Shown here piece by piece: positions 36,401-46,990 of a stretch of DNA of 64,000 nt. Under the pieces are notes generated by a model. The model made no database searches, was not told the DNA's origin, and was given only the letters and a program-made list of their open reading frames with translations. Source of the DNA: Posidonia oceanica (taxonomy: Eukaryota; Streptophyta; Magnoliopsida; Alismatales; Posidoniaceae); NCBI GenBank assembly GCA_037176725.1, contig JAZBRS010000014.1, forward strand, positions 71,096,501 to 71,160,500. The letters run 5' to 3'. The position numbers and the translations under genes were made by a program. How positions within the stretch are numbered: the first letter of the stretch is position 1; each line of letters opens with the position of its first letter.

Positions 36401-39129
36401 CCTCTGATCGTGTCCGGAGCGTGCCCCCGATCTCAGTAGTGCAGGAGCCGGCCGGAGCTCGTCGTCCGGTTGCTGCAGAGGATGCTGGCTGCTTGCGAGG
36501 ATTGGGATCACCTCAGAGCGACCCTCCGGAGCTTCCTGGATGGTTGGACGGCTGCTGCGAAGACTGGAGGAAGATCCGGCGGATCGTGGGTTCACAGAGG
36601 CAGTCGGAGGTCAGGGGAGTTGTCTGCTGCTCCTCAGGCCAGACGGGGACCTCTGGAAGATTGCTGGAGGTCCGGTGAGGGGTTCTGGGCGGTCGAATTG
36701 TGGTTCTGGAGGCTGTGGAGAAGATTTGGAGGTTAGGTCGGTTTCTGATCAGAGGGTGATGCAGGTGTTTGTGGTGGTGTTTGGGGTCTGTGGTGAGGGA
36801 AAGGGCTGAAGATCAGGTGGCCTGGAAAGGTGAAGTGCAGGCGAGTGTCGGGGAAGGATTTGGGGGGATGTAGTGGACTGTGGTGAAGGCAATTTTAGGA
36901 AGAAAGATGTTGGGTTGTAGTTGGTTTCAGCGATGGGAATTCGGTTGAACTGGTGATGTTTCTGGGTGGTGAAAGGCTGGGAAATGGTGGAAGGGAGGTA
37001 CTGGGTTTCTGGGTGATCTTGGGGGATCAATTGGGAGAGGAATGATGGCTAGAACGGGCTTGGTTTCTGAGGAAAAAGAAGAGAGAATTTCACTGGATTT
37101 TCAGAGGGTGGAGGAGGAGATTTCGGTGGGGAATTCTCTGGATTTCTCTCGCTCTCTCTCTCGGATGGCAAAAGGCGATCGAAGGAGGGGAATTCTGGAT
37201 GCTTATATCAGGTCGAGGGCTGCCGGTGCGCGCGCTGGAGACTTTTGAATCCCTCCGGCGCGAGTACTGCAGCTGAAAAGAGACGGATGCCGGCGAGACG
37301 ACAGGCAATTAAAGCCTCCCGGAATCGGTGCTGAGAGATGAAAGAACGGCAGGCTGCTGTTGCATGATCTGATGGAGAGGGAGCTTGAAATTTAAAAAGG
37401 AGAGGGAGGACTGTGCAGCTGGCCGCGGGAAGAAGCTGGTGGAGAAAAACACAGAGGAGGAGAAGAGGAAGAAGGAGGGAGAGGAAGCGGGCCGGACTGC
37501 TGCGGGCCGAGAAAAAAGAAAGAAAAAAGAAAAAAAGAAGAAACGGGCCGGATTGAGCCCAGTAAAGAAAGAAAGAAAGAAAGAAAGAAAGAAGGAAGAA
37601 AGAAAGAGAGGGTAGAATGGGGAAATAAAATTGGTAAAAATAAACTAAAAATAAATAAAAATATTAGCAGAGTTTTGCTGTAGATTAGGGTTTTAATTAA
37701 GATTTTTAATGGTCATTTTGAGTTGATTAATGTGTTTTGGGCTTGATTAGGGTTTTAGGATTTTGGTTTTGTTTTTAATTGGTTTTCACTTGATTAAATG
37801 TTTGTTAAACCTTTTTTAAATTGTTTTTAAAAATTGTATTTCCCTTGTTGGACACTTAGGATGTTAATTAGGATTTTTTAGGATTTATTTTCCCATTAAT
37901 CAGGATGTTCTTTAGACTTTTACGTTGTAGTCTTGTTAAGGTTTTTCTTTCTTAAGTCTTTTAAGTTATGTCTTGATTTTTTATTTATTGATTTTTCTTG
38001 AAGTTTTTAGTTGGATTTTTCTGGTTTGATAGGGTGTTTTTTAGGCTTTTCAGATGTGTTTTTCTTTTCTTTTTTAATTAAGTTTTTAACTTGTTTTTCT
38101 TATGTTTATTAGGTTAGGTCTTTTGCCTTCCTTAATTACTTGTTTTAGTATTTGATTTTTTTTTCTTCTTTTTGGGTTTGTTTTTTAATTCTTCTGATGG
38201 GATTTTTATCTTTGGTGGGTTTTGATTTTATTTTAGCTTTTTCCTTGATTTTTCAGTGTTTTCTTTTGATTTGTTTTGCATTTTTTAGTTTGCATGTTTG
38301 ATTTTTTCTTTTAACTCGATTTAGTTAGGTTTAAGTTGTTAATAGCTTGTTTAATATTTTTTAATTGTTTTTCTTAGGGTACTGATTTGTTGTTTTATGT
38401 TTTGAGGTTTTGCAGATTTTTATGGGTTTTCATGGATTTTTGCAAAAGGGAGAAAAGGAAAAGAGAAGGAGGAAAGAAATGGAAAAAAGAGGGAGATAAA
38501 AAGGAAAAAAATAGGTTGGAGGAAAACGATTTTTTAAAAATTCAGAAAAAGTGTTAAAAATAAAGTAAAAATAGGGATAAGATAGAGGAAAGATAGAAGC
38601 ACAAAGGGGGCCCACAGCCAGACCAGAAAAAGGATGAGAAGGGGATGAAAAGAGAGATGATAATCAGGAGAGAGAGAGGAGAGAGAAAATGATAATCCCA
38701 GAGAGAGAAAAGGATAATTTGGGTGAAAGAGGGTCTTAATGGTCTTGGAATGGGGTGAGAATTGGTGAGTGGGTAGTCTAGGGTTTGAAGTCTTGCGTCT
38801 GAAGTTTTGGTCTGATTCTAAGGAGGTTTTGGAGGGGTTTCAAGGTGTAGAAGAAGGGTAGTTTCTCCTAAGTTTTCTAGGGTTTTCAAGGATGGGTTGG
38901 GTTTGGAAATTCCTAGGTTTTTGGGTAGGTTTGTTGAGTGGATAGTGGTGGGTTTTCCTATGGATTTTGGTTAGGTTTTGAGGTTGGGAAGGGGGTAAAG
39001 GTTTGGGTCAAAACAGGCTGATTTTGAAGGGTAGAGAGGAGGATTAGGGTTAGGGTTTGGTTGGGGTTTGATCCAGCAATTACCAGGAGGGCTCCAAGGA
39101 TCCGGGCCTGCCAAGATGGGGTGTCAACA
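33420..39129 (-). repeat. 3' LTR of element C (5.7 kb)
   Basis: 5710 bp, minus-strand TGTTGACACC (39129) to GCTACA (33420). Nearly identical to 56043-61726. Includes a (GAAA)n run at 37564-37610 that is longer than in the 5' LTR, and a candidate TATA at 37200-37209. Confidence 0.96.
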
Positions 39130-39147
39130 GATGCCCCTCCCTGAGCG
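39130..39147 (-). other. Polypurine tract of element C
   Basis: CGCTCAGGGAGGGGCATC on the minus strand next to the 3' LTR; identical to that of B. Confidence 0.85.
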
Positions 39148-39696
39148 AGGGCAAGTGGAGCACGGCCGCTGCTTAGGGTTGACAAGACACCCCATCTGAC
39201 CGGCGAGAGCAGCGGGTTGCTATGGGCGTGAGCTACTTATTCGGCGGATGCACCGAAGATCGTAGCCCGTTGCCGCAATGCAAAATGCCAGTGCAGATGG
39301 ATGCTGTGCTGTGTGTGGTATGCTAAATGCAATGCAAGAGTTAGTATAAAAGTTAGTGCAGCTATAAGAAAATGCTGATGCTGTGCAAGTAATGCTGATG
39401 ATGCTAAAGTGATATGCAGTGCTAGCTAAGAAAGTGCTGAGATGATGCAAAGAAAATGATAAAAAGGCGCGATGTGGTGCGAGTACCTGGCAGGGAGGCC
39501 AGACTTGCACGACAAAGCGAGGAAAAACAGGGTGCAGCTGGTCCCCGCCCGGGGAGCAAGCTAGCGGGAAAGAAGGGTGCGAGAGGAGAGAGGCCAACTC
39601 TCCTATCGCAAGAAGGGGGTGCGTGACTTCATCTTCCTGGGACAAGGTCACGCCGAAAAGGAGAAAAAAAATGATAAGGTGACGGGCTTATCGTCC
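39148..39696 (-). other. C 3' region next to PPT
   Basis: Non-coding. Contains ATGCTGATG-type short repeats (39280-39440) and one hairpin of the B design with a changed stem: CCCCG/CGGGG followed by GCAAGC at 39542-39560. A GATAAG...CTTATC hairpin lies at about 39673-39692. Confidence 0.6.
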
Positions 39697-40720
39697 GGAT
39701 AGTTTACGGTCCTGTCAACCGGAGCAGTTGTGAGTGATAGTTACTGGATATCAACCGTATAACATGGTTGTGGGATAGTTTAGGAGTATCAGCCTAACGA
39801 CAGTTTACGGTCCTGTCAACCGGAGGATAGTTTACAGACCTATCAACTGGAAACCACAAACCATGAGTGATAGTTACTGGATATCAGCCGTATAACGCAA
39901 TGCCGGATAGTTTACAGTCTATCATCTGGAGCGACAGTTTACGGTTCTGTCAACCGGCGGATAGTTTACAGACCTATCAACTGGAGGATAGTTTACAGTC
40001 CTATCAACTGGAAACGGCATTGCGAGGCACAGTTACTGGATGTCAGCCGTATAACATGATTGCGCGTGGTAGTTTACAGTCCTACCAACTGGTGGATAGT
40101 TTACAGACCTATCAACTGGAGCGACAGTTTACGGTCCTGTCAACCGGCGGATAGTTTACAGACCTATCAACTGGAAACGCGCAATGATGAGGGATAGTTA
40201 CTGGATATCAGCCGTATAATGCAATTGTTGGTGATAGTTTAGGAGTATCAGCCTAACGACAGTTTACGGTCCTGTCAACCGGTGGATAGTTTACAGACCT
40301 ATCAACTGGAGGATAGTTTACAGACCTATCAACTGGAAACCGCAATTGCAAGGGACAGTTACTGGATGTCAGCCGTATAACGTAATTGCACGCGATAGTT
40401 TACAGACCTATCAACTGGAGCGACAGTTTACGGTCCTGTCAACCGGTGGATAGTTTACAGACCTATCAACTGGAAAAGTGCAATTATGAGGGATAGTTAC
40501 TGGATGTCAGCCGTATAACACAACTGCGGGCCGACCATGGATCGACCAGAAGATAGTTTAGGAATATCAGCCTGAGATAGTTTCGGATATCAGCCTAGCA
40601 CGAGTGATTGATAGATTGATAGTTTCGGATATCAGCCTAGCACGAGTGATTGATTGATTGATAGTTTCGGATATCAGCCTAGCACGAGTGATTGATTGAT
40701 TGATAAGAGGGGGCAAGATC
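39697..40720. repeat. Array of covarying hairpins arranged in enclosed modules
   Basis: About 25 small hairpins of three related types: GATAG/CTATC, GACAG/CTGTC and GGTAG/CTACC around TTTAC(A/G)G loops; GATA/TATC and GACA/TGTC around GTTACTGGA; GATA/TATC around GTTTAGGAG or GTTTCGGA. They are grouped in five modules bounded by matching arms: 39763-39773 with 39854-39865; 39896-39905 with 40015-40024; 40055-40066 with 40178-40189; 40220-40231 with 40340-40350; 40381-40391 with 40478-40488. Arm sequences differ between modules. Simpler copies follow to 40720. Confidence 0.9.
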
Positions 40721-40760
40721 ATGATGAGAATGATAAGATATCGGACTTATCGGCCGGCAA

Positions 40761-41886
40761 AGAGGGGATGAGGTAATGATGAGAAGTTGATCTAAAGAGG
40801 GGGATGAGATAATGATGAGAAATTAAGCTAAAGAGGGGGGTGAGATCATGATGAGAAATTGAGCTAAAGAGGGGGATGAGAGCATGATGAGAAGTTAAGC
40901 TAAAGAGGGGGATGAGATCATGATGAGAGATTAAGCTAAAGAGGGGGATGAGATCATGATGAGAGATTAAGCTAAAGAGGGGGATGAGATCATGATGAGA
41001 GATTAATCTAAAGAGGGGGATGAGATCATGATGAGAGATTAACCTAAAGAGGGGGATGAGATGAGGGGGATGAGATCATGATGAGAGATTAACCTAAAGA
41101 GGGGGATGAGATCATGATGAGAAGTTAAGCTAAAGAGGGGGGTGAGATCATGATGAGAAGCTAAGCTAAAGAGGGGGGATGAGATCATGATGAGAAGCTA
41201 AGCTAAAGAGGGGGGATGAGATCATGATGAGAAATTAAACTAAAGAGGGGGATGAGATCATGATGAGAAATTAAACTAAAGAGGGGGATGAGATCATGAT
41301 GAGAAGTTAATCTAAAGAGGGGGATGAGATCATGATGAGAAATTAAACTAAAGAGGGGGATGAGATCATGATGAGAAATTAACCTAAAGAAGGGGATGAG
41401 ATCATGATGAGAAGTTAAGCTAAAGAGGGGGATGAGATCATGATGAGAAGTTAACCTAAAGAGGGGGATGAGATCATGATGAGAAATTAAGCTAAAGAGG
41501 GGGATGAGATCATGATGAGAAACTAAGCTAAAGAGGGGGATGAGATCATGATGAGAAACTAAGCTAAAGAGGGGGATGAGATCATGATGAGAAGTTAAGC
41601 TAAAGAGGGGGGTGAGATCATGATGAGAAGCTAAGCTAAAGAGGGGGGATGAGATCATGATGAGAAGCTAAGCTAAAGAGGGGGGATGAGATCATGATGA
41701 GAAATTAAACTAAAGAGGGGGATGAGATCATGATGAGAAGTTAAGCTAAAGAGGGGGATGAGATCATGATGAGAAGTTAAGCTAAAGAGGGGGATGAGAT
41801 CATGATGAGAAGTTAAGCTAAAGAGGGGGATGAGATCATGATGAGAAGTTAAGCTAAAGAGGGGGATGAGATCATGATGAGAAGTG
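40761..41886. repeat. 36 bp tandem repeat, about 30 copies
   Basis: Unit GAGGGGGATGAGATCATG plus TGAGAAATTAAGCTAAA-like remainder, 36 bp, varying mainly at the AAATTAAGC part. The unit contains the palindrome ATCATGAT. Its minus strand is open in one frame and reads as a 12-residue peptide repeat (SHHDLIPLFSLT type). The array is followed by GATAAG...CTTATC hairpins near 41896 and 41946. Confidence 0.92.
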
Positions 41887-42139
41887 TTGATTGATAAGAT
41901 ATCGGACTTATCGGTCGACAAAGAGGGGATGAGGGAATGATGAGAATGATAAGATATCGGACTTATCGGCCGACAAAGAAGGGGTAAGGGAATGATGAGA
42001 AGAAATCATCCTATGACGCCAGGAACGTCATAGGGGAAAGAGGGAAAGGATGATACCAAGGGGCGATCAAAAGATGCCCCTGGTGTCGAGATGACACCAG
42101 GGGTTGGCCAGCGCGTCCTTGGTATCGAAAGCAGAGAGT
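41887..42139. other. C 3' region between arrays, with strong hairpin
   Basis: Contains a perfect 11 bp stem, CCCCTGGTGTC (42077-42087) with GACACCAGGGG (42093-42103). A second copy at 42705-42731 has GGTATC/GATACC instead, a compensated change. Confidence 0.75.
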
Positions 42140-42960
42140 GATGACAAGAGTGTCGTGCTTGTCAGACGAGTAGTTTGGGGTACCAGCCCGCAAGGGACTC
42201 AGCTGAGGGCGGTCAGCTGGGGACTCAGCTGGGGATGACCTGCCGAGAAGAGTGTCAGGTTGACGGACCTTTCGCCAAGCAGTTTGGGGTGCCAGCCCGC
42301 AAGGAACTCAGCTGAGGGCGATCAGCTGGGGACTCAGCTGGGGATGACCAGCCGAGGAGAGTGTCAGGTTGACGGACCTTTCGCCGAGCAGTTTGGGGTG
42401 CCAGCCCGCAAGGGACTCAGCTGAGGGCGATCAGCTGGGGACTCAGCTGGGGATGACCAGCCGAGAAGAGTGTCAGGTTGACGGACCTTTCGCCGAGCAG
42501 TTTGGGGTGCCAGCCCGCGAGGGATAATGATCCAGCTGGGGGGCGACTAGCTGGGGACTCAGCTGGGGATGACCAACCGAGGAGAGTGTCAGGTTGACGG
42601 ACCTTTCGCCGAGCAGTTTGGGGTGCCAGCCCGCAAGGGACTCAGCTGAGGGCGATCAGCTGGGGACTCAGCTGGGGATGATACCACAGGGCGACCAAAA
42701 GATGCCCCTGGTATCAGGATGATACCAGGGGATGGCCGATGCGCCCCTGGCATCAGGACGCAAAGATAGATGAGTGAGTGGATGGATGATAGGTTGACGG
42801 ACCTTTCGCCGGGCAGTTGGGGGTGCCAGCCCTCAGGGGACTCAGTTGAGGATGAACAGTTGAGGAGGATGACAGGTTGACGGACCTTTCGCCGGGCAGT
42901 TTGGGGTGCCAGCCCGCAAGGGCCGTGGTCCAGCCGGGGATGACCAGCTGGGGACGCCGG
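42140..42960. repeat. About 109 bp tandem repeat with hairpin and CAGCTG palindromes
   Basis: GTGTCAGGTTGACGGACC recurs at 42252, 42361, 42470 and 42586, a spacing of 109, 109 and 116 bp. More diverged copies start near 42790 and 42872. Each unit has AGGT...ACCT, then CGCCGAGCAGTTTGGGG, TGCCAGCCCGCAAGG and several CTCAGCTGAG/CAGCTGG palindromes. The first copy (42142) replaces the hairpin by GACAAG...CTTGTC. Confidence 0.85.
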
Positions 42961-43228
42961 ATGGCGGAGCTTGATGTCGCGGGCCTGCAGATGCTCTGGG
43001 CTCCGGATTGGGTGCTGAGGACTTCGCCGCGTTGGGATGTCTGCAAGTCTGATTAGAGGGCCCAAGATAATGATGATGATGATATGCAATGCAGCAAAGA
43101 GTCCTGATGAGCAAGCAGAAAGTAGAAACAGTTTCCTTTGATATGATCTTGATAAGTACAATGCCTGCGGCAGGCCAGAAATGTACAGCACAATTTGAAA
43201 GAAGACCAGATGATGGTCGCACAAGGGC
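42961..43228 (-). other. C segment after extra ORF
   Basis: Sense-strand sequence just after the ORF stop. No motif recognised apart from a GATGATGAT run near 43073. Confidence 0.5.
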
Positions 43229-44431
43229 CTAGTCAACCCGGGCCTTCTTTGGCTGCCTGGAGTCGGGGAAAAGGGGGCCGCCTGGCGGGACCTCAGTGAT
43301 TGGCCAGAGCTGTCGTACTTCGGCTTCATATTCAGGAGTGTATCCAGTACCTCTCACAGCTGCAATGTCTGTAGATTGGACCCCATGCTGCATCAGACTA
43401 GCAAGCTTCTTGGTTGGGGCAGTGGTGCTGAGAGGGTAAGTTTGTAGAAGCTCAGGCGCTGTACTGTCAATGAAGGCGCCCTGCTGGAAGCCGAACTGGC
43501 GCATGACCCTGATTGGATGGTACTCTACGCCTGCTGTGAAGCCTAGAAGAATGATCAGCCGCATATCACGCGCGCTGAAGAAGATTGTGAATGGCTCTGC
43601 TGCAGAGGGAATGATGCGCCAGATCACAGTGTCGTCAGTCAGTGCTGACAGCCTCTCGTACTCGTCTTTGACGCTCTTGTCTGCTCTGGTACGGGCGCTG
43701 CTGCAGTAGGCTTCGAAAGCATGCACTTGAGGGTGCAGAAGGTCCATCTCTAAGTGCGCGGTCAGCCAGACTTGTATAAGTGCTCCACAACCGTGGAAGT
43801 GGCGGCAGCGATGGGAAATGCGGTCCAGCCCGCGATAAGTCTCTGCCAAGACAACTGGTGCCAGATCTATGTGCTGGGTCACCACAGCTAATGCAATTTC
43901 TGCAACCTCGATGGCCACTGTCAGTCGGCCATGAGTAAAGATTAGTTCGCCCAGGAAGCAGATAACAAATCCTCGGAGCCACAGCTCATCTCCGAGGTCA
44001 GCACGCTTGTTCAAGATTTCATCGAAGTGTGCAAGGCGAAGCATAGGCTCTGGTCCACTGGTGTAGATTAGCTTCTGTTGGCAGTCTTGAGTGGAGAGTC
44101 CAGTCAGTTGGTTCAGGACCCGGAGATATCCGTCACGCCTCATGAAAACAGGCGGCCCCAAGATCTTTGAAAAGCCGCATATCCGACGCACCTCTTCCAG
44201 TGTGGGTGTCAGCTCAGTTTTGTTGAAGCGGAAGACATGATGCACCGGCTTCCAGAATCTCGTGGCGGCACACAAAAGGTGGCGGCTGACCTCCACATCA
44301 GCGGCCTTTAGCAGCTTGGTTGGTATGCCCCACAGGCGCAGCTTTTCACAGTCTTGTAGAGTGAGCCTGCTGATCCACTCTCGCAGGGTTTCCGAGCAGT
44401 GTGCAGGAGTCAGCAAAGTAGGAAAACCCAT
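43229..44431 (-). CDS. Intact plant-mobile-domain/DUF7745-like protein of element C (400 aa)
   Basis: An unbroken ORF downstream of integrase on the element sense strand. I chose the ATG at 44431 (MGFPTLLTP) because it aligns with the start of the B copy; the frame is open a further 45 codons upstream. Residues about 45-80 read FWKPVHHVFRFNKTELTP, then TLEEVRRICGF, the core pattern of plant mobile domain/DUF7745 proteins. A second conserved part is ELIFTHGRLTVAIEVAEIAL. The C-terminus ends in a basic QPKKARVD that could act as a nuclear signal. No signal peptide or membrane helix, so it is not an envelope. Expression would need a subgenomic or spliced RNA, or internal initiation. Function unknown; two independent copies at the same site make it a true component of this lineage. 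Confidence 0.8.
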   Translation of the reverse strand: MGFPTLLTPAHCSETLREWISRLTLQDCEKLRLWGIPTKLLKAADVEVSRHLLCAATRFWKPVHHVFRFNKTELTPTLEEVRRICGFSKILGPPVFMRRDGYLRVLNQLTGLSTQDCQQKLIYTSGPEPMLRLAHFDEILNKRADLGDELWLRGFVICFLGELIFTHGRLTVAIEVAEIALAVVTQHIDLAPVVLAETYRGLDRISHRCRHFHGCGALIQVWLTAHLEMDLLHPQVHAFEAYCSSARTRADKSVKDEYERLSALTDDTVIWRIIPSAAEPFTIFFSARDMRLIILLGFTAGVEYHPIRVMRQFGFQQGAFIDSTAPELLQTYPLSTTAPTKKLASLMQHGVQSTDIAAVRGTGYTPEYEAEVRQLWPITEVPPGGPLFPDSRQPKKARVD

Positions 44432-45935
44432 TACGCTGGTTGTAGAAGACAGGCTGATTACTGCAAGGCTTGAGGTACCTGCTATCAATAAACAGTCAGA
44501 TTTCGCAGGCATGTAATCACTGACAGCAAGCAGAAACTGAGACTGAAAATGTAGTTCCATATGCATTCAGTAGTTGATAACAGAACATAGCAATTAAGCA
44601 CAAATAAACAAAGGGAATTGGCAGCAGTCCGGCGAACACGGGGGCGAGGGTTGGCAGGTGATCTGGACCAGTGCAGCTTGAGTGTCGCCGATGTGCCTCT
44701 GCTGGGGAGAAGTACTGTCTCAGGGCCAAAGCGCGTTGCAGAGCGGGAGAGATTGATGGAGGAGGAAAGGAATGAAATAGGATGCATGTATGCATGATGC
44801 AGGTGATATGCTTATGAAGATGAGTAGTATTAGATGAATAAGTATGCTTGAATGGATGGATATGCTTGGGTGGATGGGTATGCTCGAGTGCCCTCAGCGT
44901 ACGGAGTGCTTTGGTGCCTGCTGCAAAGGAAGGGAGTGGTCCTTGACTCACTGGGCCCTACTCAGACTCTCGGCTTATTGGTGGCGCTCCGGAACAGGTT
45001 GTTGGCATTATACAGGTGGTGATGTGGTGAGGACAGGCTACTAGCTGCACTCTCAGGACCTACACCTATTCTTTCAGCTTTCTTTTTTTTGAAAGGTTTC
45101 TCCCTCATAGGTATGCAGTCTTTCTCTGCCCCTAGCTAGGAGAAGGTATGTGTTTGCTCTTGGGAGGATGTGGTGGACCCCTTTTTTCAGGCTTGACATG
45201 CTGGGGTTCTCTAGTAAAGTATGGGGGATAACGGTGCCTGTTTTTTTTTTTTTTTTTTGGCTACCTTTGCCCTTTTCTTCTTCTCTTTTTTTCTTTGTTT
45301 TGCTTGCTTTTCTCCCCTTTTTTTTGTTTTTGCTTTTGTTCTTGTTCTATCTCCCTTTTTTTCTTTTTTTTTTCTTTTTTGCTTGATCTTTTCCTCTCTT
45401 TTTTCAGGCTTTTGCTATCCCCATTCTGGTGGCAAAAGAAAGGTGCTTGAATTGTAATGGATTTAGGCTTTGGGTCTGCTGTGTGATGGGTAGAAGGAGC
45501 AGGGTTAGACTGCACACCCCTATCTCTAGGGCCGGCTTCTGTCTTCGTCTTCTGTTCCTTTGAGGTGCCCGAACCTAGATGTCTATTCTCACTTTTTTTC
45601 AAGCTCACAACCTAGCATTTTTTCTCCCTCAGAGGTGTATGTCCTTGCGAGATTAGGCATTTCGCCTGTCCTTATTGGTGGTGGCTCCCTCACTTGCTAA
45701 GACATCTAAGTAGTGCCAGGTGAGGCGGGGTGACTCTTTCCAGAGCAGGCAAGCACTTCCAGTTGTCATCACCGGGCGGAAGATGCGATGTTTGAGAGGA
45801 TGACGATGATGATTTGAAAAGAAAGAATGCAAGAGTTGAAAGGATGACGATGATGATTTGAAGTAGAGTTGAAGCAAGAAGGCGAGAATGCAAGTACAGG
45901 TGGGAGAAGGGCATCTGCAACGGGGCCGCTTTCGG
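44432..45935 (-). other. C spacer between pol and the extra ORF, with purine tract
   Basis: 1.5 kb. The sense strand has an A-rich purine tract at about 45239-45410, some 850 nt before the ORF start. Short blocks are shared with B: 44943-44965, 45056-45080 and 45690-45770. A minus-strand lysine-rich ORF (45608-45261) comes from the purine tract and is probably not a gene. CAGGTACCT near 44475 is shared with B and may be a splice acceptor region. Confidence 0.6.
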
Positions 45936-46990
45936 CTACTGATAGTATTTCTTCAGATAGCAAAGGTTGACAGGCTCAGACTGCTCGACCTGGTCCATAT
46001 CCTCAAGAGTTACAGCGCCTCCCGAAAAGATCTGCTTGACCACAAAGGGGCCACGCCAGTTGGGTCGGAATTTCCCTCGACCGTCAGGCAAATGAATGGC
46101 GCGCAAGACAAGGTCCCCTGGCTGGAAGCTTCTGGGCTGGACCTTCTTCAAGAATGCTCTGGCCATCCGCTTCTGATAGCAGTGAGCGTTGTGCATGGCT
46201 TGCAATCTGCGCTCATCAATTAGGTTCAGTTGGATGTAGCGGTCTTCGACCCATTCTGCTTCTTCCAACTCAGCTTCCCGCAGGATCCGCAGAGAGGGGA
46301 TCTCCACTTCAACAGGTAACACCGCTTCCATGCCGTACACCAGAGAGTACGGGGTGGCTCCTGTAGAGGTCCGGATTGATGTCCTGTACGCCCAGAGTGC
46401 GTACGGGAGCTTGTCGTGCCAATCCTTGTGGATTTCTGCCATTTTCTTCAGGATCTTGACAATATTTTTGTTTGCAGATTCCACTGCTCCGTTCATCTGA
46501 GGCCGATAGGGCGAGGATCGATGGTGCTTGATCTTGAGACTTTGCAGGTATTCTTCGATCCTTTTGGCAATGAAGTTTGAGCCGTTATCAGAGATGACAG
46601 AGTGCAAGACCCCATATCGGGCAACAATATTGTTTCTGATAAATTTTTCTGTTGCCGCAGCGTGACTGTCCTGTAAGAAGCTGCTTCCACCCACTTGGTA
46701 AAGTAATCGATCGCTACCAGAATGTAACGATGACCATTCGAAGCAGCAGGGTGGATGGCGCCGATGACATCGATCCCCTAGGTGGAGAAAGGCCATGGCG
46801 AAGACATGTTGTGCAGCTGATGTGGAGGGGCCTTGATGAAGTTTCCATGGATTTGACAGTTGTGGCATCTACGCACGAACCGACAGCAGTCGGCTTCCAT
46901 GGTCTGCCAGAAATATCCTTGCAGCATGATCTTCTTGGCCAGGAGGACGCCGTTCATGTGTGGGCCACAGGTCCCCGCATGCACTTGGAG
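45936..46990 (-). pseudogene. int: Integrase of element C, one stop and one frameshift
   Basis: HHCC zinc finger complete (His, His, CHNC, about 46981-46856). Catalytic core: first Asp in GIDVIG just after a TAG at 46778-46780; second Asp in SDNGS (near 46589); Glu in AVESANK. The last two are separated by 35 residues. The C-terminal module has NWRGPFVVKQ, the GPY/F motif. A single-base deletion relative to B lies near 46660. From there the frame is open to the end at 45936. Confidence 0.92.

Noticed and set aside
39038..39062. Telomere-like TTAGGGTTAGGGTTTGG
   Set aside because: Too short and irregular for a telomeric tract, and present at the same place in the other C LTR.
33420..39129. 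Region 33420-39129 as a separate segmental duplication of 56043-61726
   Set aside because: TG/CA ends, PPT and PBS on the inner sides, and flanking target duplication identify the two as LTRs of one element.
40761..41886. CRISPR-like regular 36 bp repeats
   Set aside because: Units are directly adjacent with no unique spacers, in a plant retrotransposon; it is a minisatellite.
45261..45608. Lysine-rich minus-strand ORF in C, with a similar one in B at 27694-27909
   Set aside because: Lysine/arginine content comes from the A-rich purine tract; the two peptides do not align outside it.
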